From Asterias rubens (Eukaryota; Echinodermata; Asteroidea; Forcipulatida; Asteriidae): 64,000 nt of DNA. Both the position numbers and the translations under genes were made by a program. The notes under the pieces are model-generated. The model did no database searches and was not told the origin of the DNA. It saw only the letters and a list, made by a program, of their open reading frames with translations. The DNA lies in the NCBI RefSeq assembly GCF_902459465.1, contig NC_047062.1:4652501-4716500 (forward strand), read 5' to 3'. Positions 1 through 13,600 of the stretch are shown piece after piece (positions within the stretch are counted from its first letter, which is position 1; each line of letters begins with the position of its first letter).

Positions 1-143
1 TGCCAGCGTGCAATGGTACTTTTCGGATGGAACGAAAAAGCACGGCGAGTGACTCAGCGTGCAATGGTACTTTTATTTGCTATCACGTGACGGACAATCC
101 TCCAATCAAATGGCAAGGATCTGCTTGGGTGTTATATAATAGT
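1..143 (+). repeat. Copy of the GCGTGCAATGGTAC palindromic repeat, cut by the window edge
   Basis: Matches, in reverse orientation, the tandem repeat at 45465-46366, including CGTCACGTGAT-type and TGGCAAGGATC blocks and the end GGGTGTTATATAA. The window opens inside the palindrome. Confidence 0.75.
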
Positions 144-1093
144 GTTTAATTAACAACAGGAACCAAGAATATTATTTTTGCTTTCGTCATACACCAATGT
201 GTACGGCTGAAACACAAATAAGAGACTTAATTAAAATGTAAATATACTAGTATGCATAGGCTTTTAATGTCTTAGAACGTAAGTAACGTTTTTTCTTCTT
301 CAATAATGAGTCAATTCAATTAACAAACAATGTTCAACATCACAATAAACAATTCATTGCAAATAATGTTCTAAAAACGAAAGGCATGAAATATGCTAAT
401 AATACTCATGGATTACATTCGCCCATACACATATACATCAAACATTAGTTGGCCAAATACCATACATTGATGAGCACAATATGGCAAAAACGCGTATACA
501 TCACGCCCTACAGCCCCACAAATAGGCGTGATGTTCTCCAAATTGGCAAACAGGGTTCAATTTCGCAGAGCTGCTAAAGCACAAGTATCTAAGCACAATG
601 GAAATTTAGATTAAGGTACCCAGCCAAAAGAACATTGCCTTTTTCCCCCCAGGAAATTTTTAAGCCATTTTTATTTTTTTCAAGAAGTTCTCAGAAACTG
701 GGCCCCGGATTTGCATATTTCATAAAAAAAAGGTTTAAAGCACAAAAGGGCAGACCAGGCTAAAAACAGAACGTGAATAGAGATTGGGGGGGGGGGGAAA
801 CTTGGCTCTCTCCAATCCTAGGCTTTGAACGACACATTTAGGCAATACTCCTTACTCTGTATACTGCACTTTGAAAATTGCAAAATAATTCAAAACTTTA
901 AAACATTAACAAGAATAATATCAATTTGTAGCTTATTATATTTAAACAACAAAACAAACATGTTTTCAATTTGTAAATTCTTTTTGGGGTTGGTGATCAT
1001 CTCTCTATGGTTCTATGAATGGACAAAGATAATGATGCACCTAAATTTGATGCAACCAGCTGTCCAAGAAAGCCCAGCGCTACTTTAATTTAA
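144..1093. other. ERO1 3' flank, no gene seen
   Basis: AT-rich DNA with a short G tract at 786-797 and a fragment of the GGGCCC-type fold-back family near 550-595. Candidate poly(A) hexamers for ERO1 (TTTATT on this strand) occur near 670 and 72. None can be preferred. Confidence 0.4.
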
Positions 1094-1457
1094 AGTCATT
1101 GGACACTTTCGGTAAACAGTAATGTCCAAGGCCCACACTTCGTGTATCACAACTTTTATATAAAATAACAAACCTGTGATAATTTAGGCTCAATCGGTCA
1201 TCGGAGTCGGGAGAAAATAACGGGAAAACCCACCCTTGTTTCCGCACGTTTCGCCGTGTCTTGACATGTGTTTAAAATAAATCCGTAATTCTCGATATCG
1301 AGAATTGATGTTGTTTCAATGTTTTCTCAAAAAGTAAAGCATTTCATGGAACAATATTTCAAGAGAAGTCTTTCACCATTACCTTCTGTAAACCCTGTAA
1401 GTTATTTGTAAATCTGTGAACTTTTGTTTTTTTCTGTACCGAAAGTGTCCAATGGCT
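1094..1457 (+). mobile_element. Family B TTAA-flanked fold-back element
   Basis: Ends AGTCATTGGACACTTTCGG and its inverted partner CGAAAGTGTCCAATGGCT, flanked by TTAA on both sides. The centre is a palindrome (TTCTCGATATCGAGAA). No coding capacity. Confidence 0.8.
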
Positions 1458-1678
1458 TTAAAAAGAACAGAGTGTAGGTACATGTATATTGCGTATTACC
1501 TAAAGACTTAAGGAAAGAATCTTTCTTGAGGTATTGCTTCAAAAGCAATTCAACACTAAAATCCTTACAAATTCTCAAAGTGAAATAAAGGTATCAATAA
1601 TTTACAGTACCAATGTACAAATACAAATAGGGGAAGGGGGGGGAAGAAAAAAGGAGGGATTGTGATTGACGATGCCTG

Positions 1679-4600
1679 TCATAGGAAAGGAGACTTCCCA
1701 GGGCTATTGACTTTTCTTGAAGTGTCTTCAGAAAGTAATGCTTGAAATTCTTGAACCTTGTGGATGCTGCTAGAAAGCCTGCAAAAAGATTTAAAGAGAA
1801 GAGTATTGAGATAGGCAACAAGGGATACAATGCTTGCTGAAAAATATAAATGCTGGAGAACATACACAATACTTTTCACTAAAATATAACATTTATTTCC
1901 ACATACGCACATGGAGGCATCATCCTAAAAGCAGAGGCTTGTGATGGATGCGCCCGTTACAACAATACTAAACAAAACAGGAGAAACAGCACTAAATTGT
2001 AGAACGAGGTTACATAACGCAGAAAGGTTAACAGACACTACTGCTTCATCCGTTGGATAAGACCCTTACGCTATGTTGGTTTAGTGCTTTTTACAATATT
2101 AGCAAGCCAGTCCGTTTCTCTACATTTGACTTAAGCGGTCTAAAAATAGGAGGCTTCTGTATCCTGAAACCAAAAACAATTTGCTTCCTGAGGGATTTCA
2201 ATCAATCCACACAACAAATAAATATAATAATAATAATAATAATAAACCGTATTTATATAGCGCATATCACTAAAACAAAGTCCCTACGCGCTAAGGAAAA
2301 CAAAATAAAGGAAGAATGAACCATCAAAGAAAGTTACTGAAAAGCGTTGAAAAGATGAGTTTTAAGGCGTTTTTTGAATGTGTCAACTGTGGAAGCATCC
2401 TTGACAGACTCGGGTAAGCCATTCCACATTTCAGCTGCAGCTACTTGGAAAGAGCGAGCACCATAAGATTTTGTAACAGGGGTGGAAATGACAAGAAGAG
2501 ACTTTGACTTATAGCGTAAATTTCTCGAAGGAATGTATTTGTGAACTAAGTCCTGAAGATAAATCGGGGCTGTGCCTTGCAAACATTGAAAAGTTAAAAG
2601 GAGAGTTTTGAATTTAATTCTAGCATCAAGTTCTCTTGAAAAATTAATTTTGACCCTTACGAACTAGCTTTTTCCGCGCCAGCGCTGTCTCGTGCCAAGG
2701 TCTCAAGGCTAAAAATCAACACAGCCACTATTCTCTCCCTCAAGCACATAATTGGCAAAACGGCAAAAAAGGATTGAACAGGAACTTAATGTTGTCTCTA
2801 ACATCACTAACTTCAGAGTTTCTCCCAACACCTACCTTCCGAATCCATTAAAGAGGGAGATGATTTCCTGCCGACCAAGGTTGAGTTTATCTGGACTCGT
2901 AAAAAGAATCTTCAAAGCAGTGCCAAGACCTTGAATCTGGATGTAAATGTACAGTAAGTTTTGCTCTGTTTTATGGTTAAAAAAATCATTTTATGTAAAT
3001 TTTGTAAATTTGATGTATAAAAGGCCGAATTGAATTTTCCATTGTATTGTGGATGATAGAGTGAATTGAAATTTTATAAGATTATGGAAGATTAAAGATC
3101 GGTTCAAACTTCCTGCGATTGTGAATTCAAATTATTGAACATAAGTTTTGACGTCCTAAATTCACCAAAATGATTTGCAAAAGTTTACTTGTGCTCTGCG
3201 AAACATTCACAGTGAAAACAGGACTGTGGCGCCAAAATTTGCACCATGAATAATGAATAGGGCTTTACTGGATTTCAAATACTAACTGCCAACAGAAAAG
3301 GGTTGAGTTTTCAATAGAGACAAGACACCAATTTGCCCAATTTCATGGCTCTGCTTACCGCCCAACTCTAGGCTTAAGATCACTACTCTTCGCTTGCAGG
3401 GAAAGCGCTGAATTTCTGCGCGAGCTGTTTGAGCGAGGGATGCCTAGTTACGTGGAGTACGCACTCGCACAAGCCAAAATTCCCCGCTAACCCATGAAAT
3501 ACGCTTGACGTAAGTGTGGAATTCCCTGCTTTCGCATGTGCAGATTCTTTGCTTATGGTGAGCAGAGCTATTAAAGTGAGCCCCGGTCACTTGATACTCA
3601 TAATTTGGTGCATGTTATGATCATAAAAACACACTTCTGCTTAGCGCAAAAATATGCAAACCAACAAACAGCTTTATGACCATTGGGTCCAGGGCAAAAT
3701 CTTGGGGAAAGAGTGAATGTAAGAAACGGGAGCATTGGAACCTTCTCTTTATCACACCCATTAATATTCACTGAAATATTTCTTGAAAACCTACCTGTAA
3801 CTTTCCCCATAGTTTGCATTTGTCGCATCCAACACAGTCCATAATGCGGGAAATATTCAAAAAATGATTCCTAAATTCTTCCTGCCAAAAAAAACGTAAC
3901 AAATTTAAATTATTATTATTATTATGATTGAAATAAAAGACCAATTTATTTACATCGCACCATGGCATAAGGGTAAAAACCCAAAATTATAAATTTGATC
4001 CCCACTGCAAATTTAACATCTATTAAAGCCATTGGACCCTTTCGGTACAGAAAAAAAAAAAAAGTTCACAGATTTACAAATAATTTACAGGGTTTACAGA
4101 AGGTAATGGTGAAAGACTTCTCTTGAAATATTAGTCCATGAAATGCTTTACTTTTGAGAAAACGGTAAAACAATATAAATTCTCGTTAACGAGAATTACG
4201 GATTTGTTATAAACACATGTCATGACACGGCGAAACGCGCGCAAAAACATGAGTGGGTTTTCCCGTTATTTTCTCCCGACTCCGATGTCCGATTGAGCCT
4301 AAATTTCCACAGGATTGTTATTTTATATATAAGTTGTGATACACGAAGTGTGGGACTTGGACAATACTGTTTACCGAAAGTGTATAATGGCTTTAAATTG
4401 GTACCCGCTGCTAACACATAGGAGTCTAACTGCGTCTGGCAACCAGGCCATCTCGGCAGTCTAGTAAGACATCTGCTCTAGCAATTCAAAGTTGTGGGTT
4501 TGAATCCCACATGAGTGAGTTGCCTGTGGTTTTTCTCACATAAATCAACAAATTACTGAGTAAACAGTGCTTAATACACACCAGTGCACAGTGAAAACAA

Positions 4601-7600
4601 ATGTAACAGTGTAGTAGTGCAATCTTCAACCAACCATACCAGAAACCACTTAGGCAAACACAGAGAATTTAGACGTCACATAAGTGTCCTTCCTTAAAGA
4701 CACTGGACACTATTGGTAATTGTAAAAGACCAGTCTTCTCATTTGGTGTATCTCAACATATGCATAAAACAATTTGAGCTCAATTGGTCATTGGAGTTGC
4801 GAGGTAACTATGAAATAAAAAGACACCCTTGTCACACGAAGTTGTGTGCTTTCAGATGCTTGACTTCGAGACCTCAAATTCTAAATCTGAGGTCTCGAAA
4901 TCAAATTCGTAGAAAATTAATCCTTTCCCGAAAACTATGTCACTTCAGAGGGAGCCGTTTCTCACATTGTTTTATACTATCAACCCCTCCCCATTACTCG
5001 TTACCAAGTGAGGTTTTTATGCTGATAATTATTTTGAGTAATTACCAATAGTGTCCACTGCCTTTAAGGACAGAAGTGTGTAGACAAGTACTTGAACCCA
5101 TGCTGATCATAAACACCAAAAATTTAGTACAGTGGTGAGCTCAGCCACAACACACCACAGTAAACACATACGTATCAAGAGCCGGCCACAACACACCACA
5201 GTAAACACACACGTGTCAAGAGCCGGCCAGAACACACCACAGTAAACACATGTGTCAAGAGACTGGGCCCAATTTCATAGAGCTGCTTCAGCAGAAAATA
5301 CAACTTGACACATTTCTACTAAGCAGAAAAGAGCAGGATACCAGTCACAAAAATGTGACTGCTAACCTGACTCTGGTAAGCATGATTTTTTTTCTTTTTC
5401 TTAGCTGCTTTTTGTTCTTAAGCAGCTTTATGAAATTGGTCTCCTGACCAAGGGACAAATCAGCCTACTTGCTTTTTCTCACGACGTGTACCACACAACT
5501 AACATGAATAACTTTTCACGTAAACTTTAACCTTGTTCCTTCAGAAGTAAACTAAACCTTGCAGTACATTTCTTACCTTTAATATTTTAGCCTGTAGTTT
5601 GTCACCCTGAAACATTGTACTCTCATTAAAATGATTTGGAAATTGTTTGACCACCTCCAAAATTTCTGTGATTTCGTTTTTCAGTTCTGCGTCTTCAGCA
5701 GTTTCACCTGAGGAAAAAGAACATTGTAGTTAGCTTGTCATTTCACTATATAGATAGTCAGCTTTTTCACTTGTCAATATTTCAAATGAAATAGGGATGC
5801 TTTTTAACATTGATCTAGCCAGCCGGAACAGCTTGGAGAGAATGTTGACTGTTCCTCTTGTGTTATGGGAGAAAGCTGCAACAACTTAAATCAGAAAATT
5901 ATACTTAATGGTATTGTTTGTTAGAATACATTATTTGGCTGACAGATCTACATGTAGTAAAATGTCTTGTTAAGTGTCACCTAGGCCAGGCAGGTTGGTA
6001 ACTTTTTACACAACAACCAGGTCTCAATTTCACAATTCTCCAAGATTCATCTTCATATGAAGTGTCAACATTATTACCATAGTAATTTGAATTGCAACAT
6101 CACGCTTTGCTTAGCAATCAAAATTAATACACATCCTATCAATCTTGGCTCTCTGTTGCATTGTTAGGTGAACTTATTCCCGCCAGCCTTTGCATTGGAC
6201 CCAGCTCAATGCATAAAAGGCATTGAAGTTTTCTGGGACTGGGATTGCACACAGACATGCTACAGGCATCTAGAACCTTGCTAAAGGCAGAACAGTGCAA
6301 CAAAGTTTGGGGTTTGATTTGGTTGCAAACCACATCAAAAACCTTGGTGCGTTTTAGCTGTACTGGTATTTGGTAGGACTTAAAGCAAGCAAGTCTCCAA
6401 TTCGAGAGAGAGAGAGAGAGAGAGGGTGAGAAAAATCCCCAAACCTGTATAGAATGATTCCTGTCCAAGTAGAGGGGCGGTCTTAGCTAGTGCACGGAGC
6501 ACTACAAGGTAAGTAAAGTATAGGTTTTTCAGTCGTATGGGGCCTTCACCATCTGTTGTTTCTGGATCAAATCTTTTCTGGAACTCGTCCACGCTGGGGC
6601 CGAATGTCTCAACACCGAACATCCCACCTGAGAGAAAGCACACAAGGCAAATTATAATGAAAGCAATTCAAACAATATTCATCCTAGATTGTGGGTTTGA
6701 ATCCCATCCCAGTAATATGACTGTAATTGTTGTCCATAGAGATAGGGAAAGTACTGAGTATACAGTGCCTACACACATCAGTGTATATAGGTAAAACCAA
6801 AACTAATCACGATGCAAATTTCCATTGTTAAATTCAAACACTCTTACCACGACCATCTCAAATCATAAACAATCCATCCCATGAATTTGTCTAGAATTTG
6901 ATGGATTTGGTACTGTTTATCCAAATTGCGCACTTTTACCAGGAGTTTTTGTAAAATTGTTTATACTTGTTTTCTTGTTGGTGTCAGTTTGTATTTAACA
7001 GTGGGCATTTTAATGCAAGCCTCCTTTTGTTTACTTTTCTCTCATTTTCACCATTACGAAATGAATCGAATTAGTAACAACAATTTTGGATGTCCATAAA
7101 ACAGGTCCAGGCCAGAACGGCCAATCGAAGGGGTTAAGATACAAGAACAGGATGGGGATCAGCTCGGAGAATATTAAAAAAAGAAATATCTGCTTCATTT
7201 GAGGCGTTACTTTGTTCTTCAGTGTATATGGTATATATTAAATTATCAAGTATGGGATCAGGTTGGCCCAGTGGTTTCTTTCCCCTGCCTTTCACCTCGG
7301 TGGACCCCGTTTCAAATCCCACCTCGGACCGGAGCCTTGCATGCGGATTGGTTTTTCAGTCCCTGCCTGATTGCATGGGTTTTCCCCTATCCTCCCACAT
7401 CTAACACTGAACATTTCTTCTCGTGCCCTTTTCAAAGTTATTAGCGCCAATTAATAATATTAATTTTATATCATACAACGAAAACACTTGACTCAATTGT
7501 TTGCCGAATCATTCAAACATTGAGAAAGAGTGTAACCAAAATGCTTTTCAGTTGCAAGGAGCAACGGTAGTAGACGCAATCCAACGTACCTGATAAAAAG

Positions 7601-10600
7601 TATTATCTTCAAGTACGTGCTAATCCTCCAATCAGATTCGCAGAATGGAGTGGTGATAAAAACCTATATTGCACGGTAAGCTTGGGCGGTTCCTTCGGTT
7701 ACCCGGTTCTACCCGGTTCCAAATTGAAAACCGGACCGGCGGTTCCACTCTTCTGTGGAACCGGGTACCCGCTTTTGTCGGTTCCGATTTTAAAAGACCG
7801 AGTCCCAACTATAAAAGGCTCTGTGGAGCCGATCCTGCGACGAACCGGCTCTAGAAATTGAGGCTTGATGTTGAAAGCGGTGACCGCAGATACAGTGTGC
7901 AAAGGCTTCAAGCCGACATGAGTATCAACTATCACATGTGGCTGCATACACAGTGCACAGCCCCCTCCAATGCATAGGCATCTATACATGTATATCTCAT
8001 GCATATACATGTACATGTACAGAGTCCAAAGTCCAAATAGACAGCACGTTGTGATTGGCTGCCGATATATCCATATTCATAAAAGCTTGCCCCATGCACA
8101 AAACACACAGTACTGTATGCATGTACAGGCATGTACAGGCATGTACACTTGTATGTACAGAGACAACACACTGCATGCACTACGGACATACTGCACTACG
8201 GACGTACTGCACAACGGACGTACTGCACTACGGACGTACTGCTACACAACGGACGTACTGCCGGCTAAATCAAAGACTTGTTTAAATGCAGGGAGAATAG
8301 GTGCTCGGTGGCACGATGTCTGATTGACTTGGGGTGGGTATTCTGGTATTTTCGTTAAAAATAGATCGGCTCCAATTGTGTGTGTGTGAGCTCGGGACCG
8401 TTGTCTGATTAACTTGGTTATTTTCAGTTAAAATAGATCGGCTCAATTGTGTGTGTGAGCTCGGGACGGGCGGCTTATGTTTTATATTAATTGGAACCGG
8501 GTATGTCTCAGAACCGAGCTTTTTTTCGGAACCGGAACCGAGCCCCAAATTTCTGGAACCGCCCAAGCTTATTGCACGGCTAATATCACTACCATGCGTC
8601 TTGTGTGTTCTATGTCACGAACCAAGTTTGCTTGAAGATAAATACGTTATCACACGCGCGCTCGTGGAAATACGGAAAATATAGCGCGTCTGCGTCCCAT
8701 ATCCAACTCGGCCTTCGGCCTTGTTGGATATGGGATGCAGAAGCGCTATATTTTTCCGTATTCCACTCGCGCTTGTGTGATAACTTATAATGTGCACATA
8801 GATGAATTTTAAGGGGCAACATTAGTAGGAGCAACGTCAGCAGCATCGATAGTAGTAGACACAATCTAACGTACCTGATAATAAGTAATGTGCACATAGA
8901 TGAATGTTTGTTAAGGGGCAAATCGGTAGTAGACACAATCTAACGTACCTGATAATAAGTAATGTGCACATAGATGAATGTTAATACTGCTGTGAAGACC
9001 TGATATCAGTCTGTAGAATACCCGCTTCTCAAGACACATTCCTGTAATTAGAGCACAAACACACATCATTATTCTGGTTACACTGAATTCCCTCCTACAT
9101 CACATAGATACCAACAAGAATAGGAGCACAGTCAAATTAAAAGCTAAAATGTTGATAGGGTTTATCAAACAAACGATGAACACTAGAAACCAGAAAAAAA
9201 TAAATACTTTAACAAGAGGTGACCTGACATATGTATTTATTTACTGGGGTCTTAATCCAAATAAAACTAATTGTCCATCCTCAAAACTAGATCTCAATTT
9301 TTATGTCCTAAGAATGTTTTTTAATTTGACAGTAATGTACATGTACATGGTGTTCCCACAAACCTCTCTTAGTAATGTACATGGAGCTCAAATGTCTACT
9401 TTAAGGTGCTCAGTGTTGTAGACTGATCCCTTTGCTGTAGCTAACCATGTTATAATGACATGTCTTCAGGGAACACAACCACGATGTCAAAATAAGACAA
9501 TTACGGACGTGTCCGAAACGGTATTTCGGCTACAGCCTTGGTTAGATCAGCGTAAGCTTAGATCAGCGCGTCTGCCAGTGTGGAGGAATAGGCAGTCGCG
9601 ACGGCCGCCGTAGCTGTAGTCAAAGTCGCAGTTTCGGACAGGACCTATGGATGTGTCCGAATTTGCGGCTATGTCTAGGGCTGGATTGCCACCGAACATC
9701 ATCATGCATTGAACTATAGGACATCCTCAACAACCTTTGGCAACAGTCGTAGCTCTAGCCGTAGCTGTAGTCATAGCTGCCAATTCGGACACGGGGTCAT
9801 ACACACATGTGTATCTAGGTCTGTATGTGTGCCTTACATTGTTTCATCAGCACATTGTGGTCATTTCAACCACTAGACCAATGCATTGTACACAATTTGT
9901 TAGTTTGGAGAAGACCCGCCCGGCACTGCCCACTATGGCTACAACATTGCTTTCAACTTATGTGCACAGAATTGTTGCAACCAATCATAACGATACCTGA
10001 AACAAGGCCAATAGCTTGATAACAATGTTCCCAAACTTAATGTAGAATAATCAAGACCTTAAACACAGTATAAAAGGTACACAGAACAGACTATTATATG
10101 GAGGCTATGATGCACTATTGAGTAACTCAACTCCATGGTTGCACTTACAAGCGACTTGGATCAAGTGATCACAATAATACAAAATAACATACAAAAACAA
10201 AACTGTAAGAAAAGAGAACAGCCTTTCAACTACAGATGTGCCAACAAAACTACTCTCATCTGCATCTACTGCATCTCACTGCTCCCAACTCGCTATAGGA
10301 GACGGTATATTTCCATGAAAAGATTACAAACCTTCAAGACTCTATTGTCTATTGCACAAACACTGCTAAAATGATAAAGAGCATAAAGAGCATAGAAAGC
10401 AGGCAAACTTAGTCCTTCGAAACCATTGCTTGGGGCACAGGAGCAAGCTTGAGCTTCAGTCTTTGGTGAATAATTTTTGCTTTGCTGTTGTGTTGTTTTT
10501 CTGAGCAAACTGACCAAAAAGTTCAAGTTTCACACAAGAATAGAACAATTTTTTTTTTAATTTAACTTTTTTTCTCAAACATTGATGATTCAAATTCAGT

Positions 10601-13600
10601 TTTCTGAGTTTTGGAAGGGTAAGTTCAATACGGTGAATATAAAACAAAAGCTGTGTTTGATGGCCATTATTTTACTAAAAAAGTGTTTCTGGTTTGAAAA
10701 AACATTTTCTAGCAGCTCAGTTAATTTAACCGCAGAAACAAATTTCTATGACGAATGCCAACCTATGCTCTAAGTGTTGAACGTACAGTCAGTACACAAA
10801 ATCCAACTCTTCTACAAAACGGCAGACTCAGAACAGAGGAATCTAACTAGCACAACGCGTTGACCAAACCAGAGCGAACAGAACAACAATCAATGCAGTC
10901 ACGAATATGAGGGCTCACTCTTTTAAAATAAAATGAAAAAGATGAGATTTTTTGGTCCTTGGAACCAAATTTGAGAATTTTGTTGAGTACGAGGGCTGAC
11001 CTACACGTAGATTATGGTGTAGGCTTCAATAGACTGTCCAGGCTATTTAATCACAGCTTTGCAGATAATTCCAAGGGCAGAGAAGGAAGAATGTTATGCC
11101 TGGTTGCATCGATTTCAAAGTTTTTCTTGAATCAAACTCAATCATGTTTAAACGATCTTGGAAGAATGAACCCTCGTATTTTAAACCAATATTTTTTCCA
11201 TCAGCCAGTCTTTGGGTTTGATGGTTTACCTTTAAGGTATTGGGAAACTGCAGAGGATGGTGATAAGCAGGTTTGGGTGAAACAGAAGTATGATAGGTTA
11301 GGTCATGAGTAAATATTGTAAGGTAAATGACGTACCTCCAAAAGGTTTGGGGAAAACAAAAAAGGGGAAAAGAGAGTGGAGGGAAAAATGGTTGGAATTG
11401 AATATGCTAGCTCCGAGTTCAGTTACATTTAAACTGCATATAAATATGGCTAGTTAAAGCCATTGGACCCTTTCGGTTCCAAAAAAAAAAAAAAAGTTCA
11501 CAGATTTACAAATAACTTACAGGGTTTACAGAAGGCAATGGTGAAAGACTTCTCTTGAAATATTATTCCATGAAATGCTTTACTTTTTGAGAAAACAGCA
11601 AAACAATATAAATTCTCGTTAACGAGAATTACGGATTTATTTTAAACACATGTCATGACACGGCGAAATGTGCGGAAACAAGGGTGGGTTTTTCCGTTGT
11701 TTTCTCCCGACTCCGATGACCGATTGAGCCTAAATTTTCACAGGTTTGTTATTTGATATAGAAGTTGTGGTACACAAAGTATGGGCCTTGGACAACACTG
11801 TTTACCGAAAGTGTCCAATGGCTTTAAATAGATTCAAAAAGGTGTTGCAAGTGGTGAATGAGAGCAATTTGCTGCCGTTTACTAACAACCCAAATGAATT
11901 TTTGCCAGGATCCCAACTTTCCAAAACAGAATTATGTTGCATTTTGCTGCATTTAGCAGGATTTTTCATCTCAACTGTAATGCATTTTGATGCGTTTAAG
12001 CAGGGTGCCTATGGATAAAACCATGATGGCGGATAGGGATAAGTAGTGACAAACAATTGAAAACAAAAATTTTAAAACAAAATATATATACAACCAATTT
12101 GAACACCATATTTACCTTTAACTGACTTCTCTGAAAGCAGTGACTTATAACCTTTAGCATTGACTGGCTCCGGTCTGTTGATGAACAAAGAATAATTATA
12201 AACGATTATAAACTCAAGACAGATTAACATAAAGCAAAATTTCAACTTCAAGTATTCTCACTCATTAACAAACAAGGTACCTCAGGTAGTGTGCTTTGTA
12301 AACACTCTCATTTAAAGGATTCGGGTACTTTTTCAAAATGTCCACAGATTTACATTAAACTTCCAGGGTTTGAAGATAATGATAGTGGAAAGCTTCCCTT
12401 CAAATATTACTAACTGAGGTTGTGTAGTTTTTGAGAAATGAGTAAAACAAGTCACCAAAAAATTTTCGTCTCAAAAAGACGAAAATTATTTCAGCATGTA
12501 AAATCCCATTATGATATTATACCAAAACCATAGCATAACTGGTTAATACGTTTTAACACGCTAAAACTGAGACGAAAATTATTTGTTTTACTCATTCCTC
12601 AAAAATTACAGCACCTCAGTAAGTAAAATTTCAAGGGAAGCTTTCTACTATCATAATCTTCAAACTGTGTAAGTTTAATGTAAATCTGTGGACATTGTGT
12701 TTTTTGTTAGGAAAAAGTACATAGACCCTGTAAAGACACTGGACACTTTTGGTAATTGTCAAAGACTAGTCTTCTCACTTGGTTTATCTCAACATATGCA
12801 CAAAATGACAAACCTTTGAAAATTTGACCTCAATTGGTTGTCAAAGTTGCGAGATAATAATGGAAGAAAAAACACCCTTGTCACACAAAGTTGTGTGCTT
12901 TCAGATGCTTGATTTCAAGACCTTAAAATCTAATTCTAAGGTCTCAAAATCAAATTTGTGGAAAATTACTTCTTTCTCAAAAACTACAATACTTCAGAGG
13001 GAGCTGTTTCTCACAATGTTTAATACTACCAACAGCTCCGCATTGCTTGTTACTAAGTAGGTTTTTATGCTAACAATTATTCTGAGTAATTACCAATAGT
13101 GTCCACTGCCTTTAAAGACCTGCTTGAACGAAAATGTCAAGTCGTGAACTTTGCTGAATTCCACTTAAAATGTTTTCGATGAGTAAGGAAATCGAGTCAT
13201 ATGATTATAAATAGGTTTCAATTGTGTAAAAAAACAATCTTTTTGTATGCCCTTGTCCAGAGCTTTTCTGCGAGATTTGCGAAAAGCCCCGTTACGTAAT
13301 CACTCTCAAAACGTCATAAGTAGATAAAGCCGCTTTGTTGCAGCGTGGATGTATAACAAAGCAAACTCCCACAAATGACGTCAGCGGCATTGTCCTTTGA
13401 CGCCCGCTCTCAACGGCAGAAGTGTTTTTAGTTTTTCAAAAAAACCTTTAGGTAGGGGCCTGATTTTTTACTCGATAATTACGAAAAGTTCAGAAGTGTA
13501 CACATATCAAAATTACGTTAAAATGGTGAACAAGTGCATTATAAACAAGTAAAAATACCATTTCTGTTGAAAACATTCCGCTCAGGTAGCTGTTTAATTA

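Larger units (their letters stand above)
9042..12115. other. ERO1 intron 7
   Basis: No coding sequence recognised. Contains a GTAGCTGTAGTC/TTCGGACA-type repeat (9500-9800), related to a block near 57930, one dispersed-repeat copy (10944-11110) and one family B element. Confidence 0.5.

Noticed and set aside
7970..8323. 117-codon frame rich in Met, Tyr and His
   Set aside because: Produced by CATGTA and GGACGTACTGCAC repeats inside the 895-bp transposon.
10959..11312. 117-codon plus-strand frame
   Set aside because: Its first part matches a dispersed repeat also found at 35843-36017; there is no protein signature.
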